Shown: one piece after another, positions 1-9,818 of the stretch
How the letters are laid out: each line of letters begins with the position of its first letter
How positions within the stretch are numbered: position 1 is the first letter of the stretch
Source: Ophiura sarsii
Lineage: Eukaryota; Echinodermata; Ophiuroidea; Amphilepidida; Ophiuridae
Direction: 5' to 3'
Length of the DNA stretch: 64,000 nucleotides
Assembly (NCBI GenBank): GCA_035610835.1
Contig: CM069448.1
Coordinates: 4,775,607-4,839,606, forward strand
Translations under genes and position numbers: made by a program
Notes under the pieces: model-generated
The model's database searches: none
The model's input: the letters and a program-made list of their open reading frames with translations, nothing else
Told to the model about the DNA's origin: nothing

Positions 1-1032
1 ATTATTTTCAGCAAAAATTAAGGCGTTGTACTGGCCAATTCAAGAACAAAAGAAGGTTATTTTTTCCTCTTTGAGTTCGTCAGGGGGTGATCGAAAAGAT
101 CGACATTGAAACTTACGCCGCTGAAAGCTTCCTGCTCACCAAAATCGGCACTTACGCCTCAACTAACGTCAGACGTAGGCTAAACTGCAGCTGATCTTTT
201 TTCGTGCACTCGGCCATTGGAGTCTAATGATTAAATAGTGAAGATTTATGTGGCAGAACTCTGCTATTCACACCCCTGCACAGTAGGACACCTCAATTAT
301 ACACACCCCGTTCACAGTAGGACACCTCTAACTCTTAAGTTTGTAAAATGTATTATAAGATAGACAATCGTCTACTAAACACACACACACCAAGTTGGGA
401 TATAATTACAGTGCTGTAATTAATTTATTCCTTATAAGTCATACTAATATCACGATTATATTTGGTAATCTTTACTCTGAAGTTACTTATAAAGTCACAG
501 CAAATGGCTAGCTTGCAAAATTGCATAATTGGGAGGAAAGTATACAATATTGAATCGATCAGTCCTTCCCCATTAAGATGATTATCCTTCCTCATTAAGA
601 CGATATAAACGTTGGCCTATGAACATTTTGTTCATGGAGATCGAGAGGGAAGTAGTGTTGTTTTATACCCAAACGAAAAATTATAGCTTGTGGACACTAT
701 GTACATAATAATAAGTGAATTAATGGTTTGGGCCCTTATCAAGGAGTGGTGTATGTCCAAACGGCACTCTTATATAACCTATGTTTTGTGTTATAACCTT
801 AGCTTAATATAAGGCTCAGATCATTTTGAGATATAGTTATTACATAGTGTGCCTTAACCCAAGAGGAAAATATTTATCGCGGACTGTTCTACAAAAAAAC
901 CTTTGAATGTGGGTTTTAAAGACTGTGGACTAGTTAGTTGTACAATTTATCATGTTTATTACACTTATTATGTTTTTGTGACACCATGTCGTGCATGGTC
1001 TCAAACTCTCAAGTCTAAGCTGAACAGGAGTC
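1..1032. other. No gene seen
   Basis: AT-rich sequence with stops in all frames. Two near copies of CACAGTAGGACACCTC lie at about 278-293 and 313-328, and a short (AC)n run lies near 380-390. I see no recognisable coding, RNA or transposon-end signal. The last ~100 bases could be upstream retroelement sequence now separated by the Harbinger-type insertion, but this is not supported by a recognisable motif. Confidence 0.5.
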
Positions 1033-1356
1033 TAAGGGCGTGTTCACACTATAACTTTTTCCTCAACCCGGGTCGGACCCGGGTCGAACCCGGATTTATC
1101 GATATTTCATTTTCTGTTCACACTAGCGCAATGTATGTGTTGAAGTTGTATCCGTATTGGCAAATTGGTTTATTGAACCTGGAAGTCAGTAAAATTCTTG
1201 TATCAATGACCTAGGACCTAGCTTGCTCATCATGGAGGGTATAAATAACAAGCAACAGTGGCTGGTAATGAAATACCGCCGAAAACATCAGCGACAACGT
1301 GCCAGAGGCCGTAGAAAGTGGCAGGAATAAAGCGGGCAACCATTATCAATCTTTTT

Positions 1357-1727
1357 AGGTTATCTACTTCCGGCAACCCGGGGCCGAAACAGCGATTTCT
1401 GTTCACACTACAGTCGATGCGGGTTGAACCCGGGTTGAACCCGGGTTCTACCCTTCACTTTCGCAGGGTTGTAATTTTCGACCCGGGTCGGTGTTTTGAG
1501 CCTATTTTTCTGTTCACACCAGGCTTCAACCCGGGTCCGACCCGGGTCGAACCGGGTTGAAGTATAGTGTGAACAGAAAAATAGGCTCAAAAACCCGACC
1601 CGGGTCGAAAATTACAACCCTGCGAAAGTGAAGGGTAGAACCCGGGTTCAAACCGGGTTCTACCCGGGTCGACTGTAGTGTGAACAGAAATCGCTGTTCG
1701 ACACGGGTTGGCGGAAGTAGCTAACCT
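1357..1727. repeat. Nested long palindrome (fold-back MITE) inside the Harbinger-type element
   Basis: Arms at about 1357-1520 and 1564-1727 are reverse complements with a few mismatches. They read outward from AGGTTA and CTACTTCCG, with GTTCACACTACAGTCG and a CTTCACTTTCGCAGGG stretch. The centre (1521-1563) again carries CAACCCGGGTCCGACCCGGG. The repeated GTTCACAC and ACCCGGGT modules are the same as in the outer element's ends, so this is probably a related non-autonomous copy that inserted into its relative. No clear target duplication was found. Open frames of 60-80 codons across it are by-products of the palindrome. Confidence 0.75.
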
Positions 1728-1837
1728 GACTGCTAACCTCTGACCGTATTTGTATACGTCAGTTTTCAACTTTGCTTCGCACGCTCTCGTATCGTCTGCT
1801 TCTGGTTCTGGTTGAAATCTTTATCAAATTTATCAAA

Positions 1838-2030
1838 ATGGCAAATAAATGGAGTCAAATTGAAACGGAAGCCATGATGGAACTCTGGGCGGATGAGACC
1901 GTGCAAATTAGTTTGAACTCAATGATCCACAATAAGGATATTTACGACAATATATCACGCCAGATATAGGCAATGGGTTTTCACCGTAACATTGAGCAAT
2001 GTCTGGGGTGGAACCCAAATCATTCTTTGG
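1838..2030 (+). pseudogene. Myb/SANT-like DNA-binding protein of a Harbinger element, N-terminal fragment with in-frame stop
   Basis: From ATG 1838 the frame reads MANKWSQIETEAMMELW, then DETVQ, HNKDIYDNIS and a stop at 1967-1969. It continues in the same frame as AMGFHRNIEQCLGW. The spaced Trp, the ALLEIW-like block, the IYD.IS helix and the G..R...QC end are the pattern of Myb_DNA-bind_4 domains carried by Harbinger transposons, where the protein helps transposase enter the nucleus and bind ends (known for the family). Here the domain is interrupted by TAG and the rest of the protein is missing, so it is a pseudogene. An in-frame upstream start near 1772 would add about 22 residues and is less likely. 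Confidence 0.7.
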
Positions 2031-2329
2031 ATTTGCCAGTGTTTTAGAATGTAGATTGCATGTTATGTTCTGCACCAGATATTTTGTTTCAGACCGGCGT
2101 ACAGAATCCCTACATACGTATTTCATAAACTTAGCTTAAAAACCGTTTGAGATAAAGCTTAAATATCCAGTTAAAAAAACCCAAAAAACACGACCAGCAC
2201 TTGCAACAAACAGACTTTGACATACATAGCGCTAGTGTGAACAGAAAATGAATTATCGATCAATCCGGGTTAGACCCGGGTCCGACCCGGGTTGAGGAAA
2301 AGCTATAGTGTGAACATGCCCTAAGTGAA

Positions 2330-3172
2330 TACGAAAGAAAACCAAGTTGACTGGCATAAAGGCTATGAACAAGCAATCAAACAGTCGCCATCAAAATGGT
2401 CTGTTATAAAACAAACTGTCAAAAATCTTATCACCGACAATCGTCGTACCTTTTGGCGCGACTACATTAAACCGCTTGTCCAGCAGGGTAACTTCCTTAA
2501 CACTTTCCACGCGGCAGGCAGCTGCAGACGACATTCCAAAATGTCACAAAATGTTTAAAAAATATCAAAATTATGGAATGTCATTACCATATTTGGAATC
2601 ATCTTGAGAAATGCATTGACATAAGTACAAACATGCCTAGTATCGGGTCAGTAATCCTTGAGATAGACTTTGAAAATTGTGAAAGGTTTCTGAAAAATCT
2701 GTTTTGAGTATGGTAAAATAATAGCCGCGTGGAAAGTGTTAAGCTCATTGAGCTTGAGAAGTCAGATTTAACATGGAGATCCATAATGTACAATCTCCCA
2801 AGGGTCTCAGCTTTGCCGTCCGTTCTGCCATTTATTAGTTGCCGATTTTAGCGACATAGGGAAAAAGAAATCAAACTAAATGCAAACTCTGCTTCGTGTT
2901 CTAGCTTTGAACCAAGGACGATACATGGCGCCATAATTCAATTCGCAGGCATACCTTGTTCACCAACACCGGGCTTATTGAAATCAATGACATTATGATC
3001 TTTTGCGATATTGCCGGCTTCACGACAGCAGGGAGTACCCTACCTGTCAATGTTATTGTTTCCAAACTGAGACCCGATATGGTGATCTACAATAAGCAGA
3101 AAAAATCAATCCATCTTGTCGAACTTACTGTGTCTTTTGAAGCCAACATCAGCAAAGCCCACGAACGTAAAT
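2330..3172 (+). pseudogene. C-terminal remnant of a non-LTR-type reverse transcriptase protein, split by a MITE
   Basis: Several decayed blocks lie in one order. 2330-2500 gives a basic helical stretch (WHKGYEQAIKQSPSKWSVIK). After removal of the TTAA insertion the frame resumes at 2743 with LIELEKSDLTWRSIMYNLPR. Near 2875-2935 follows a degenerate GKKKSN and NQGRY block with stops. 2956-3172 reads through RPDMVIYNKQKKSIHLVELT and ends SKAHERK. This order matches the C-terminal region of reverse-transcriptase-associated proteins common in marine invertebrate genomes. There a small zinc-knuckle block precedes a domain with a PD...ELT motif reminiscent of PD-(D/E)XK nucleases. Family assignment rests on remembered motifs. 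Stops and frameshifts show it is dead. Confidence 0.6.
2501..2738. mobile_element. piggyBac-type MITE
   Basis: A 238-bp element with 15-bp perfect inverted ends (CACTTTCCACGCGGC and its reverse complement) is flanked on both sides by TTAA (2497-2500 and 2739-2742), the target duplication of piggyBac-type elements. The interior is AT-rich and has no coding potential. It interrupts the reverse-transcriptase remnant between ...GGTAACTTCC and GCTCATTGAG. Joining the flanks at one TTAA restores an open frame across the site, so the insertion is later than the retroelement. Confidence 0.85.
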
Positions 3173-3299
3173 AATTTACAAGAAATACCTTGACATTGTG
3201 TTTTTTATTTATGTAAAATCGCCCTAAGGTTGGTTTCAAGGTTAGGTCGATTAATGAATCGCTATTATTATTAGTAGTAGTATTGCGCAACCTTAATTG

Positions 3300-3710
3300 G
3301 GGTCAAAGATCTTTATATCTGTCACGTGCAACATAATACGTTGATACCACTTGCACAGATGCATGGTCATTGACCAGTGTTTACTAGGTTCTCATAGATT
3401 TGGGGTCAAACGTATTTGTAGGAGAGAGCAGACCCATCGTTGGTATACTGATAGAACATTAGGTGTACAGGGGATCTATAGTGGTTTTGACCCCATAGGT
3501 CAAAGTTCATGGGTCATAGGTCAGATTTTCAATATTCTCCGATTGAGCTCAAATTCAATAGGAATGATCCTTGTAACATTCTAAACATGTTAAAAATAAT
3601 CTGGAGGTCATTCGAGGTCAAAGGTCATCAGTGGTCAAATTATAAAGTTACTCCGATTGAGCTGATATTTAACAGGAATGATCCTTGTGACATTCTGAAC
3701 ATATAGCAAA
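3300..3710 (+). repeat. Isolated fragment of the 54-55 kb GGTCA repeat family
   Basis: Blocks such as TGCACAGATGCATGGTCATT, CATTAGGTGTACA, GGTCAAAGTTCATGGGTCA and AGGAATGATCCTTGTGACAT recur in the same order at about 54.56-55.08 kb. It is a dispersed copy fragment without terminal hairpins. It shows that this GGTCA family is interspersed and not only tandem. Confidence 0.8.
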
Positions 3711-4255
3711 CAGACATGCACATTTATATCAACAACATGCATATTCATTCTTGTATCATGGGTTGCTTAAGGTTATATGCCTATGAAAAGGTTGACTATG
3801 TCAGCTGTTATAGTCAAGTGGGATTTGCTAAGGCCCGTGTTCACGTGTGACCACAATATCTAGTTTATCTTTGTTTTATTGGAGTTCCTTTAGTATACCC
3901 TACCACTGCATGTTTTCAATGGGGTCTACAAATGGTAGTGTATTCTAAAGCTTTTTATTTACTATTAAATAATTAAAATGTGGTAACTTACCGGGGTAAC
4001 TTAATTGGACAGATAGTAGCAGTACACAACGCATAGAGCTCCATTGGCCCAATGCTGATAAAGATTCTCTGATACAAATTGTATACACGGCTAGCCCTCG
4101 CCGACAATGCTCTGTGCTGATTAACACTCAGTCGCTTGGCAACAAGCAATCGATATTTGAACAATGTGTGCATAGTGTTTTGTATGATTAAATTCGATAT
4201 CATTGGATGCAAAATCTAATCGCTTATCGTTCAGCGAGTGACCTTCCAAAACGAG
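3711..4255. other. No gene seen
   Basis: Unremarkable AT-rich sequence. Open frames on the minus strand (3945-4212) lack any recognisable motif or low-stop codon structure beyond chance. Confidence 0.5.
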
Positions 4256-4309
4256 CTATGCAATTAGCATTAAATACTGTTGACAGTACACTGAAAACAT
4301 TATTTAGTC

Positions 4310-4610
4310 ATTTGACAACAACAAATTTGTCATGCAGACTGTCTTATATGACAAATTAAATATTTGTCTTTCCACCTAAACAATTGGTCATGCAGCGTGA
4401 AATGACAAATTATAATTTGTCATGAAAAGGTGTCTTATTCGACAAATTAAAAAAATAATTTGTAATGCAACAAAATTAGTTTGTATTGCAACAAAATTAA
4501 TTTGTATTGCAACAAAATATATTTGTCATGCTAGCAGTGTAATTTGTCATGTGACAAACATTAATTTGTCATGCTAGCAGTTTAATTTGTCATGTGACAA
4601 ACATTAATTT
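4310..4610 (+). repeat. AATTTGTCATG short repeat tract
   Basis: AT-rich tract built of AATTTGTCATG, GACAAATT and TTGTATTGCAACAAAATT blocks. Three near copies of the last lie at about 4455-4525. A ~44-bp unit containing GTCATGCTAGCAGT and GTCATGTGACAAAC is present twice at about 4525-4610. Many half-palindromes (GTCATGTGAC) could form small hairpins. No coding content. Confidence 0.75.
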
Positions 4611-5446
4611 GTCACATTATTTACATCATATTTTAAGGTATTGTACTGATTATTGTAATTTTTCTTCTATGTAAAATAGAGTGCGTGAAAATGAATCATT
4701 CAGGGCGCCCGGCCGAGATGTTTTATGTTACATGGCTGTATGTGTACTGTTTTAAGTAGCCTACAAGTTAATCAGCATATAGGGCCTAATATTTACACTC
4801 ACTCAACACACATCAGGAACAATTGCAAAATGTGTCTCACGGCCCATTGAACCCGTTCATTAATTCATTAAACAATATCAATAATAAAACTACATTAAAT
4901 AATAAAACCAATGCCTTATAGTTTGTATAGAAACGGCAGTCACAACAAGATCACTGATATTCCCCGCTATTTACGGCCTCTAGAAGTAATTCTCGATTTG
5001 CAAATCAAGCGCTCGTATTACAAACAACCAGTATGCCATACATGCACTGCACGACGTATTTCTGCGCAAAACCCGGGTTTTTCGTAGTCTGCGAAAAACC
5101 CGGGTTTTGCGCAGAAACACATGCACAAAACCCGGGTTTTGTGCAGCAAGGCCCCGTTTTTGTATGCGCAAAACTGGGGCATGCGCAAAACCCGGGTTTT
5201 GCGCAGGGCAAATTTCGGGATTTTGCGCAAACCCTGGTTTTGGACGCAGCACCGGTTAGCTTATACATTGCAGACTATCTCAGCAGACAAGGTATACAGC
5301 ACACCACAACATACAACCATGTAACATAAATCATCTCGGCCGGGCGCCCTGACTGATTCATTTGTCATGCACTATATTTTACATACCACAAGAAAAATTA
5401 CAATAATCAGTTACAATACCTTAAAATACGATGTAAATAATGTGAC
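4611..5446. mobile_element. Fold-back DNA transposon (MITE) with ~130-bp inverted ends
   Basis: The ends are long imperfect inverted repeats. The left starts GTCACATTATTTACATC and the right is its reverse complement ending at 5446. Homology extends about 130 bp inward and includes CAGGGCGCCCGGCCGAGATG on both sides. The core holds several near-perfect palindromes centred on AAAACCCGGGTTTT. No transposase is encoded, and the 60-98 codon frames across 4980-5329 on both strands mirror each other because of the palindromes. The superfamily is unknown, because no target duplication is evident. Confidence 0.8.
5059..5117. repeat. Perfect 26-bp inverted repeat with 7-nt loop
   Basis: Arms 5059-5084 and 5092-5117 are exact reverse complements around TAGTCTG, each containing GCAAAACCCGGG. 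Shorter perfect palindromes of the same type follow at 5123-5144 and 5183-5204. They would extrude as hairpins and are probably subterminal or recognition repeats of the fold-back element. Confidence 0.9.
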
Positions 5447-5463
5447 TTCTGCCTGCTGGCCGC

Positions 5464-6253
5464 TAGTCTACTCGTATGCCTTGTATAATTTCACTGTCAC
5501 ACAATCGAACAACACCCCCTGATACTTCTCCCATCCGAGAACCGACCAAATACAAGGTCTACTGGCATTAGATTTACAAAAGAACTGTGCTTGAGCACAC
5601 TAGGGATTACTAGGGACGATGCTTTTTATGCGTCACGATAGTATCACACCCCTTCATAACGCGCTAATATTGAATTTGCTGTTTGTACATCTAGAAACGC
5701 GTGAAGGGGGTATTTCTGTGGCTGTGTAAGAGTCTCTAGTTATCGTAAACAATGATCAAATTATTTGTCTCTGTTTAAACATAAAAAGGTTTTTTATTAC
5801 ACGGTATTGAAAGATAGGAAATAGCATGGAAATAGTCACATATGCGGAAATGTAGCTATGTCTCTGAGGAACATATTTTGGGCGAGAACCAATGTCAAAG
5901 ATAACTCCTAAAGTGTGATTTTAGACCGAAACTATACAGTGCCAGAAAATCGACATTTTGAATTTATCAAGTGAGCAAGATTCGTCTCTCTGCGAAGACG
6001 TATATAAATATTCATATACTTCGTATTTATCGTGTCTGCCATTGGTTAATTTTGAACCCCACGCGAACAAATTGCTCATTACGTATGCGTCCAATTTTTG
6101 GACGAGCACTAATGTAAAAGTATACGGAGGTCAACGAGGTCAATCCAATGCAAGTAGACCTTTTTTCCCGGGGTGAGATCAGAGGATGGGGAGCGGTCCA
6201 TGGGGAGTGAGCCCTCTATCGGTAAAAGGAAAAAGGTATACTAAAGCAGACTA
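5464..6253. mobile_element. Mutator-like (or Merlin-like) non-autonomous DNA transposon, longer copy
   Basis: Starts TAGTCTACTCGTATGCC and ends with the reverse complement of TAGTCTGCT. It is flanked by a 9-bp duplication GCTGGCCGC at 5455-5463 and 6254-6262, which fits Mutator-like (typically 9 bp) or Merlin (8-9 bp) elements. The first ~92 and last ~89 bp match, on the opposite strand, a 180-bp copy at 12981-13160. The interior encodes nothing recognisable. Confidence 0.75.
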
Positions 6254-6262
6254 GCTGGCCGC

Positions 6263-6830
6263 CGACTCACAATTACAATGGCGGCCACGAGGAAAAAAAC
6301 GCAATCCTGCAAGACATCGCGGTAAACCCCGCAAACCGTGATTGTGATTGCAAACTTGTATCGTTTATTGTATTTTAATTCGTACTGCTCAAATTAAGTT
6401 GTCATGCAATTTGTTTTGCAAGCAATACCTCGGCACTTCTAGTCTAACTGACGATGTTTTTTTGTCAAGTATGCAATGGTAGGGTTGTCAAATCAATCGA
6501 ATTAGTTTAGCATTGTTTTTAATTTGTATCGCAATTCCAATGATTCGTATCATATCTTGTTTGATTCATAGGCCACAGTAACATAATCGTTACATGACAA
6601 GTTTCCTGCATTACAATTTTTATTCATTCGTTTGACGAATTTTCTTCAACAAATGACGAAATAATATTTTCAGTGTATACGAACCAGTTCATGACATGAC
6701 ATGATACACATCATGCACATTGCTCTTATTAAAACAAAAAGGATGTATGCTACGTGTCAATTGGGTGCAGTTACTTTCGTCTTCGTGGTAGGCCTTGTCT
6801 ATAGCACACCAAATCGTACTCCAGTTAAAA
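6263..6830. other. No gene seen
   Basis: AT-rich sequence with a short GC-richer start (ATGGCGGCCACGAGG at 6278). The frame from that ATG is short and unrecognised. AATTTGTCATG-like words (near 6400 and 6590-6650) resemble the tract at 4.3-4.6 kb. Confidence 0.4.
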
Positions 6831-6898
6831 TCCACACGTCATAGGTCTTGACGTGTGGATTTTTTACACATCATAGGTCTTGAGTGGAAGCATTTGGA
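6831..6898 (+). repeat. Micro-copies of the protease exon's splice-acceptor region
   Basis: CACGTCATAGGTCTTGA appears at about 6834-6850 and CATCATAGGTCTTGAGTGGA at about 6869-6888. Both match the acceptor and first exon bases at 7672-7692. The first copy lies in a 10-bp-stem hairpin (6831-6859, TCCACACGTC with GACGTGTGGA). Confidence 0.75.
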
Positions 6899-7660
6899 AG
6901 TATCATCCACAGGGGGAGTATAAACTTCAAATGGAATGAACACATTAGGCATGCTCATTTGAATCTATACACCTTCTGAGAAAGATTCAACCTGAATAGT
7001 CCTCAGAGGGTGTATGAGTTTCAAATAGAATTGCTTAATGGACTTATTCATTACGTGAAGGTTGGAATAATCATAGTGCAGATGACCGAAATTTCGTTGC
7101 AGGTGGTTTTGAAATGTTCATATATGAGACAATTTTTTTACCATTGTTGAATACACATACACACGATCCATGTCGATGACATAAAAAAAATTAAAAATTG
7201 GCGCAAACCATGGCATAACCATGATCTGTTCAATGCCAAACCTCAATAACAATAGAATCTTTTTGATTAATTTTATTTATTTATAGGTCATCATGGTCAT
7301 GAAAACTTGAAACAAACGTCAATTTGATTTTTTTGCGGGGGTTGCTGAAGTTCCGAAATGTGAACCCTTTAAAAAAAATCAAAATGGGCACAACAAGTAG
7401 ACTTTCCCCCCTTTATTGGGTTTTTTTCGACATTTTTATACTAAAAAGGGGATCTTTGTTAACCTCTGCTGCCGCACCCCCGCATGCCCCCACGCCCCTG
7501 TGCTCCACAGAAACCCGGACAAGTCGGCCAATTTGATTTTGAGATTTAAAATGCTAATAGCACAAGCCTTAAAATGATGTATCACATGTTAGTGTTACTC
7601 AACCATTTGCCAATAAAACAAACTATTCCTGTTCAAAATGTCTTTGTTTTCTTTTTCTTT
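6899..7660. other. Probable intron or intergenic sequence
   Basis: AT-rich sequence with T and A homopolymer runs and no recognisable coding. Two loose copies of a GGGTGTATGAGTTTCAAAT-like block lie at about 6911 and 7007. The 7650-7681 end has the polypyrimidine character of a 3' splice site for the exon that follows. Confidence 0.5.
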
Positions 7661-7681
7661 TTTTGATTTTACACGTCATAG

Positions 7682-7869
7682 GTCTTGAGTGGATTCAAAA
7701 TAATCATCAAAAACCAGCCGTGATATCCATGTCGCTAGGCGGAAAACATAGTTCCATCAGTGAAACCAAAGCTGTGAATAAGTTACATGATGATGGTGTA
7801 GTGGTAGTTACTTCATCCGGTAACGACAACGAGGATGCCTGTGACTATTCTCCAGGTTCAATTAGTAAG
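7682..7869 (+). CDS. Subtilisin-family (S8, proteinase K-like) serine protease, single internal exon
   Basis: The open frame reads GLEWIQNNHQKPAVISMSLGG, then a helix with AVNKLHDDGVVVV, then TSSGNDNEDACDYSPGS. These are the hallmarks of the stretch between the catalytic His and Ser of proteinase K-like subtilases: a V(I/V)xMSLGG strand, a surface helix, the SGN oxyanion-hole Asn, and the CxYSPxS block. The exon is bounded by a T-rich tract plus AG (7680-7681) and by AAG|GTATGC after 7869. It starts in phase 1 (a split Gly codon) and ends in phase 0, 188 nt in all. A donor at 7865 (GTAAGG) is an alternative. The exons for the catalytic Asp, His and Ser are not seen in the window. It is either one exon of a long gene extending outside or an orphan pseudo-exon. 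No stop or frameshift is present within it. The product would be a secreted or vacuolar endopeptidase if the gene is intact. Confidence 0.7.
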
Positions 7870-7939
7870 GTATGCAAATACAGTACGTGGTGCATCAAGC
7901 TCCGATCAAGCTAAATGAAACGTTGGTCGCGATTTATTA

Positions 7940-8115
7940 CCAGTCGTGACAGAAAGTTACGACTGGTTTTGTTTTCCGTTCGTTTCTTCTTCTTTACCTA
8001 AGTACTGTATCGCTACTTATTCTTTCTTCTTACCTTGATTTTTCAAAAATCAAGGTTCTCTATCTCTGCCGTTTCTTTCTTCTTTCTTACCTTGATTTTT
8101 TCCAAAAATCGAGGT
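7940..8115 (+). repeat. Stack of solo Helentron-like 5' ends at the left edge of the array
   Basis: Successive hairpins, each followed by CTGTNTC/CCGTTTC and a TTCTT tract. At 7940-7966 CCAGTCGT pairs with ACGACTGG. At 8032-8056 ACCTTGATTTTT pairs perfectly with AAAAATCAAGGT. At 8089-8115 a near copy has one change. A weaker pair (AAGTA/TACTT) lies near 8000-8018. Each follows TT or TTA. They look like 5' termini without their own bodies. Confidence 0.7.
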
Positions 8116-9818
8116 TCTGTATCTCTGCCGTTTCTTTCTTCTTCTTTCTTTCTTTCTTTCTTTCTTTCCTCAAACCCATCTAAAAAATGCTATTTTTTCT
8201 ACAGTTTACATGCTGCAATCACCAGACTTGGTCAGTGGAACCCCCCACCTGACCTTCATATAGGGTCTTCACAGTTTGGGGTCAAAGGTCACACAGGGGT
8301 CACTAGGGGTCAAAAGGTGATTTTCACTTAAAACGCATTTCCAATTTAGTGAAATGACCTAGGATCGTCAAAATTGGTCCACATATTCCTTTTGACCATA
8401 CGCATATACAAAAGAACGGTTTTTAAAATTAAAAATCATTTGGGGTCACTAGGGGTCAAAATGTAAATTTGTACTCCTCGCACTGAAAATGCTATTTTTT
8501 CGGGAGGAAATGACCTATGATTGTCAGAATTGGTCAAAAGATTCCTTGTATCCATGTACATATAGGGTCTTCAGCGATTAAAAGTGACATGTCATATGGG
8601 GTCACTAGGGGTCATTGACCTAAACAAGGGTAAAATGTAAGACATGCTCCGATTTTGACCGGTCATGTTTCATTTTGTAGGCATTGATAAGACAAGAAAA
8701 AAAGTCAATCATTTTCATGGGGTCAAAGATCAACCTAGGTCACTAGGGGTCAAAAGGTCAATTTTCATTCCTCGCACTCAAAATGCTATTTTTTCTACAG
8801 TTTACATGCTACAATCACCAGATTCGGTCAGTAGGACCCCCTACCAGACCTACATATAGGGTCCTCACAGTTTGGGGTCAAAGGTCACACAGGGATCAAA
8901 AGGGGTCAAAACGTGATTTTCACTTAAAACGCGTTTGCAATTTAGTGAAATGACCTAGGATCGTCAAAATTGGTCCACTTATTCCTTTTGACCGTACGCA
9001 TATACAAAAGAACGGTTTTTAAAATTAAAAATCATTTGGGGTCACTAGGGGTCAAAATGTAAATTTTCAATTCGATCACTTAAAATGCATCTTGTCTCAG
9101 AGGAAATGACTCATGACCATCATAATTGCTTAAAAGATTCCTTGGGTCCATGTTCATATAGGGTCATCAGCGATTAAAAGTGACATGTCACACGGGGTCA
9201 CTAGGGGTCATTGAACTTTACAGGGGTAAAAGTTAAGACATGCTCTGATTTGAACCGGGTTTGTTGCATCTTGTTTGGATCGATGAGCCATGAAAATAAG
9301 TTAATAATATTGACCAGGTCAAAGGTCATGAAGGGGTCACTAGGGGTCATTGAACTTTACAGAGGTAAAAGTTAATACATGCTCCGATTGGGACCGGGTT
9401 TGTTGTATCTTGTTTGAATTGATAAGCCGAGAAAATAAGTCAATCATATTGACCAGGTCAAAGGTCAAGAAGGGGTCACTAGGGGTCATTGAATTTTACA
9501 GTAGTAAAAGTTAAGACATGCTCCGATTTGGACCGGGATTGTTGCATCTTGTTTGGATTGATGAGCCAAGAAAAAAAGTCAATCATATTGACCAGGTCAA
9601 AGGTCAAGAAGGGTCAATACGGGGTCATTGAACTTTAGAGGGGTAAAAGTTAAGACATGCTCCGATTTGGACCGGGTTGTTGCATCTTGTTTGATTTGAT
9701 GAGCCAAGAAAATAAGTCAAATATTTTAATCAGGTCAAAGGTCAAGAAGGGGTCACTAGGGATCATTTTCTCATAAAAAAATCAAGGTAGCCTGGTCTTA
9801 GACCGGAGCAAGATCTAG
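8089..9818 (+). mobile_element. Array unit A1, Helentron-like
   Basis: Begins with the ACCTTGATTTTT hairpin and a (CTTT)n tract. The GGTCA-rich body has three ~300-bp sub-blocks and then four ~140-bp repeats (about 9230-9770). The 3' end has AAAAATCAAGGT (complement of the 5' arm), hairpin CTGGTCTTAGACCGG at 9792-9806, AGCAAGAT and CTAG at 9815-9818. First complete unit of the array, family A. Confidence 0.75.
9230..9770 (+). repeat. ~140-bp minisatellite inside unit A1
   Basis: Four tandem copies, each containing GGGTCATTGAACTTTACAG, GACATGCTCCGATTTGGACC, GTTGCATCTTGTTTG and the exact direct repeat AGGTCAAAGGTCA (first at 9316-9328). The same minisatellite recurs at 12.7-13.9 kb in unit A3. 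Confidence 0.85.

Larger units (their letters stand above)
1036..2321 (+). mobile_element. PIF/Harbinger-type DNA transposon, degenerate, non-autonomous
   Basis: About 100 bp at each end form imperfect terminal inverted repeats. The left end begins GGGCGTGTTCACACTATA and the right end is its near reverse complement ending in TGTGAACATGCCC. Both ends carry subterminal CCCGGGT-type motifs. A 3-bp target duplication TAA flanks it (1033-1035 and 2322-2324), as is usual for PIF/Harbinger elements. Inside are a 32-codon basic open frame starting at ATG 1232 (rich in Arg/Lys, ended by TAA at 1328) and a broken Myb/SANT-like gene, matching the two-gene plan of Harbinger elements. No transposase catalytic region remains. 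The nested palindrome at 1357-1727 is a further insertion or rearrangement. Confidence 0.8.
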
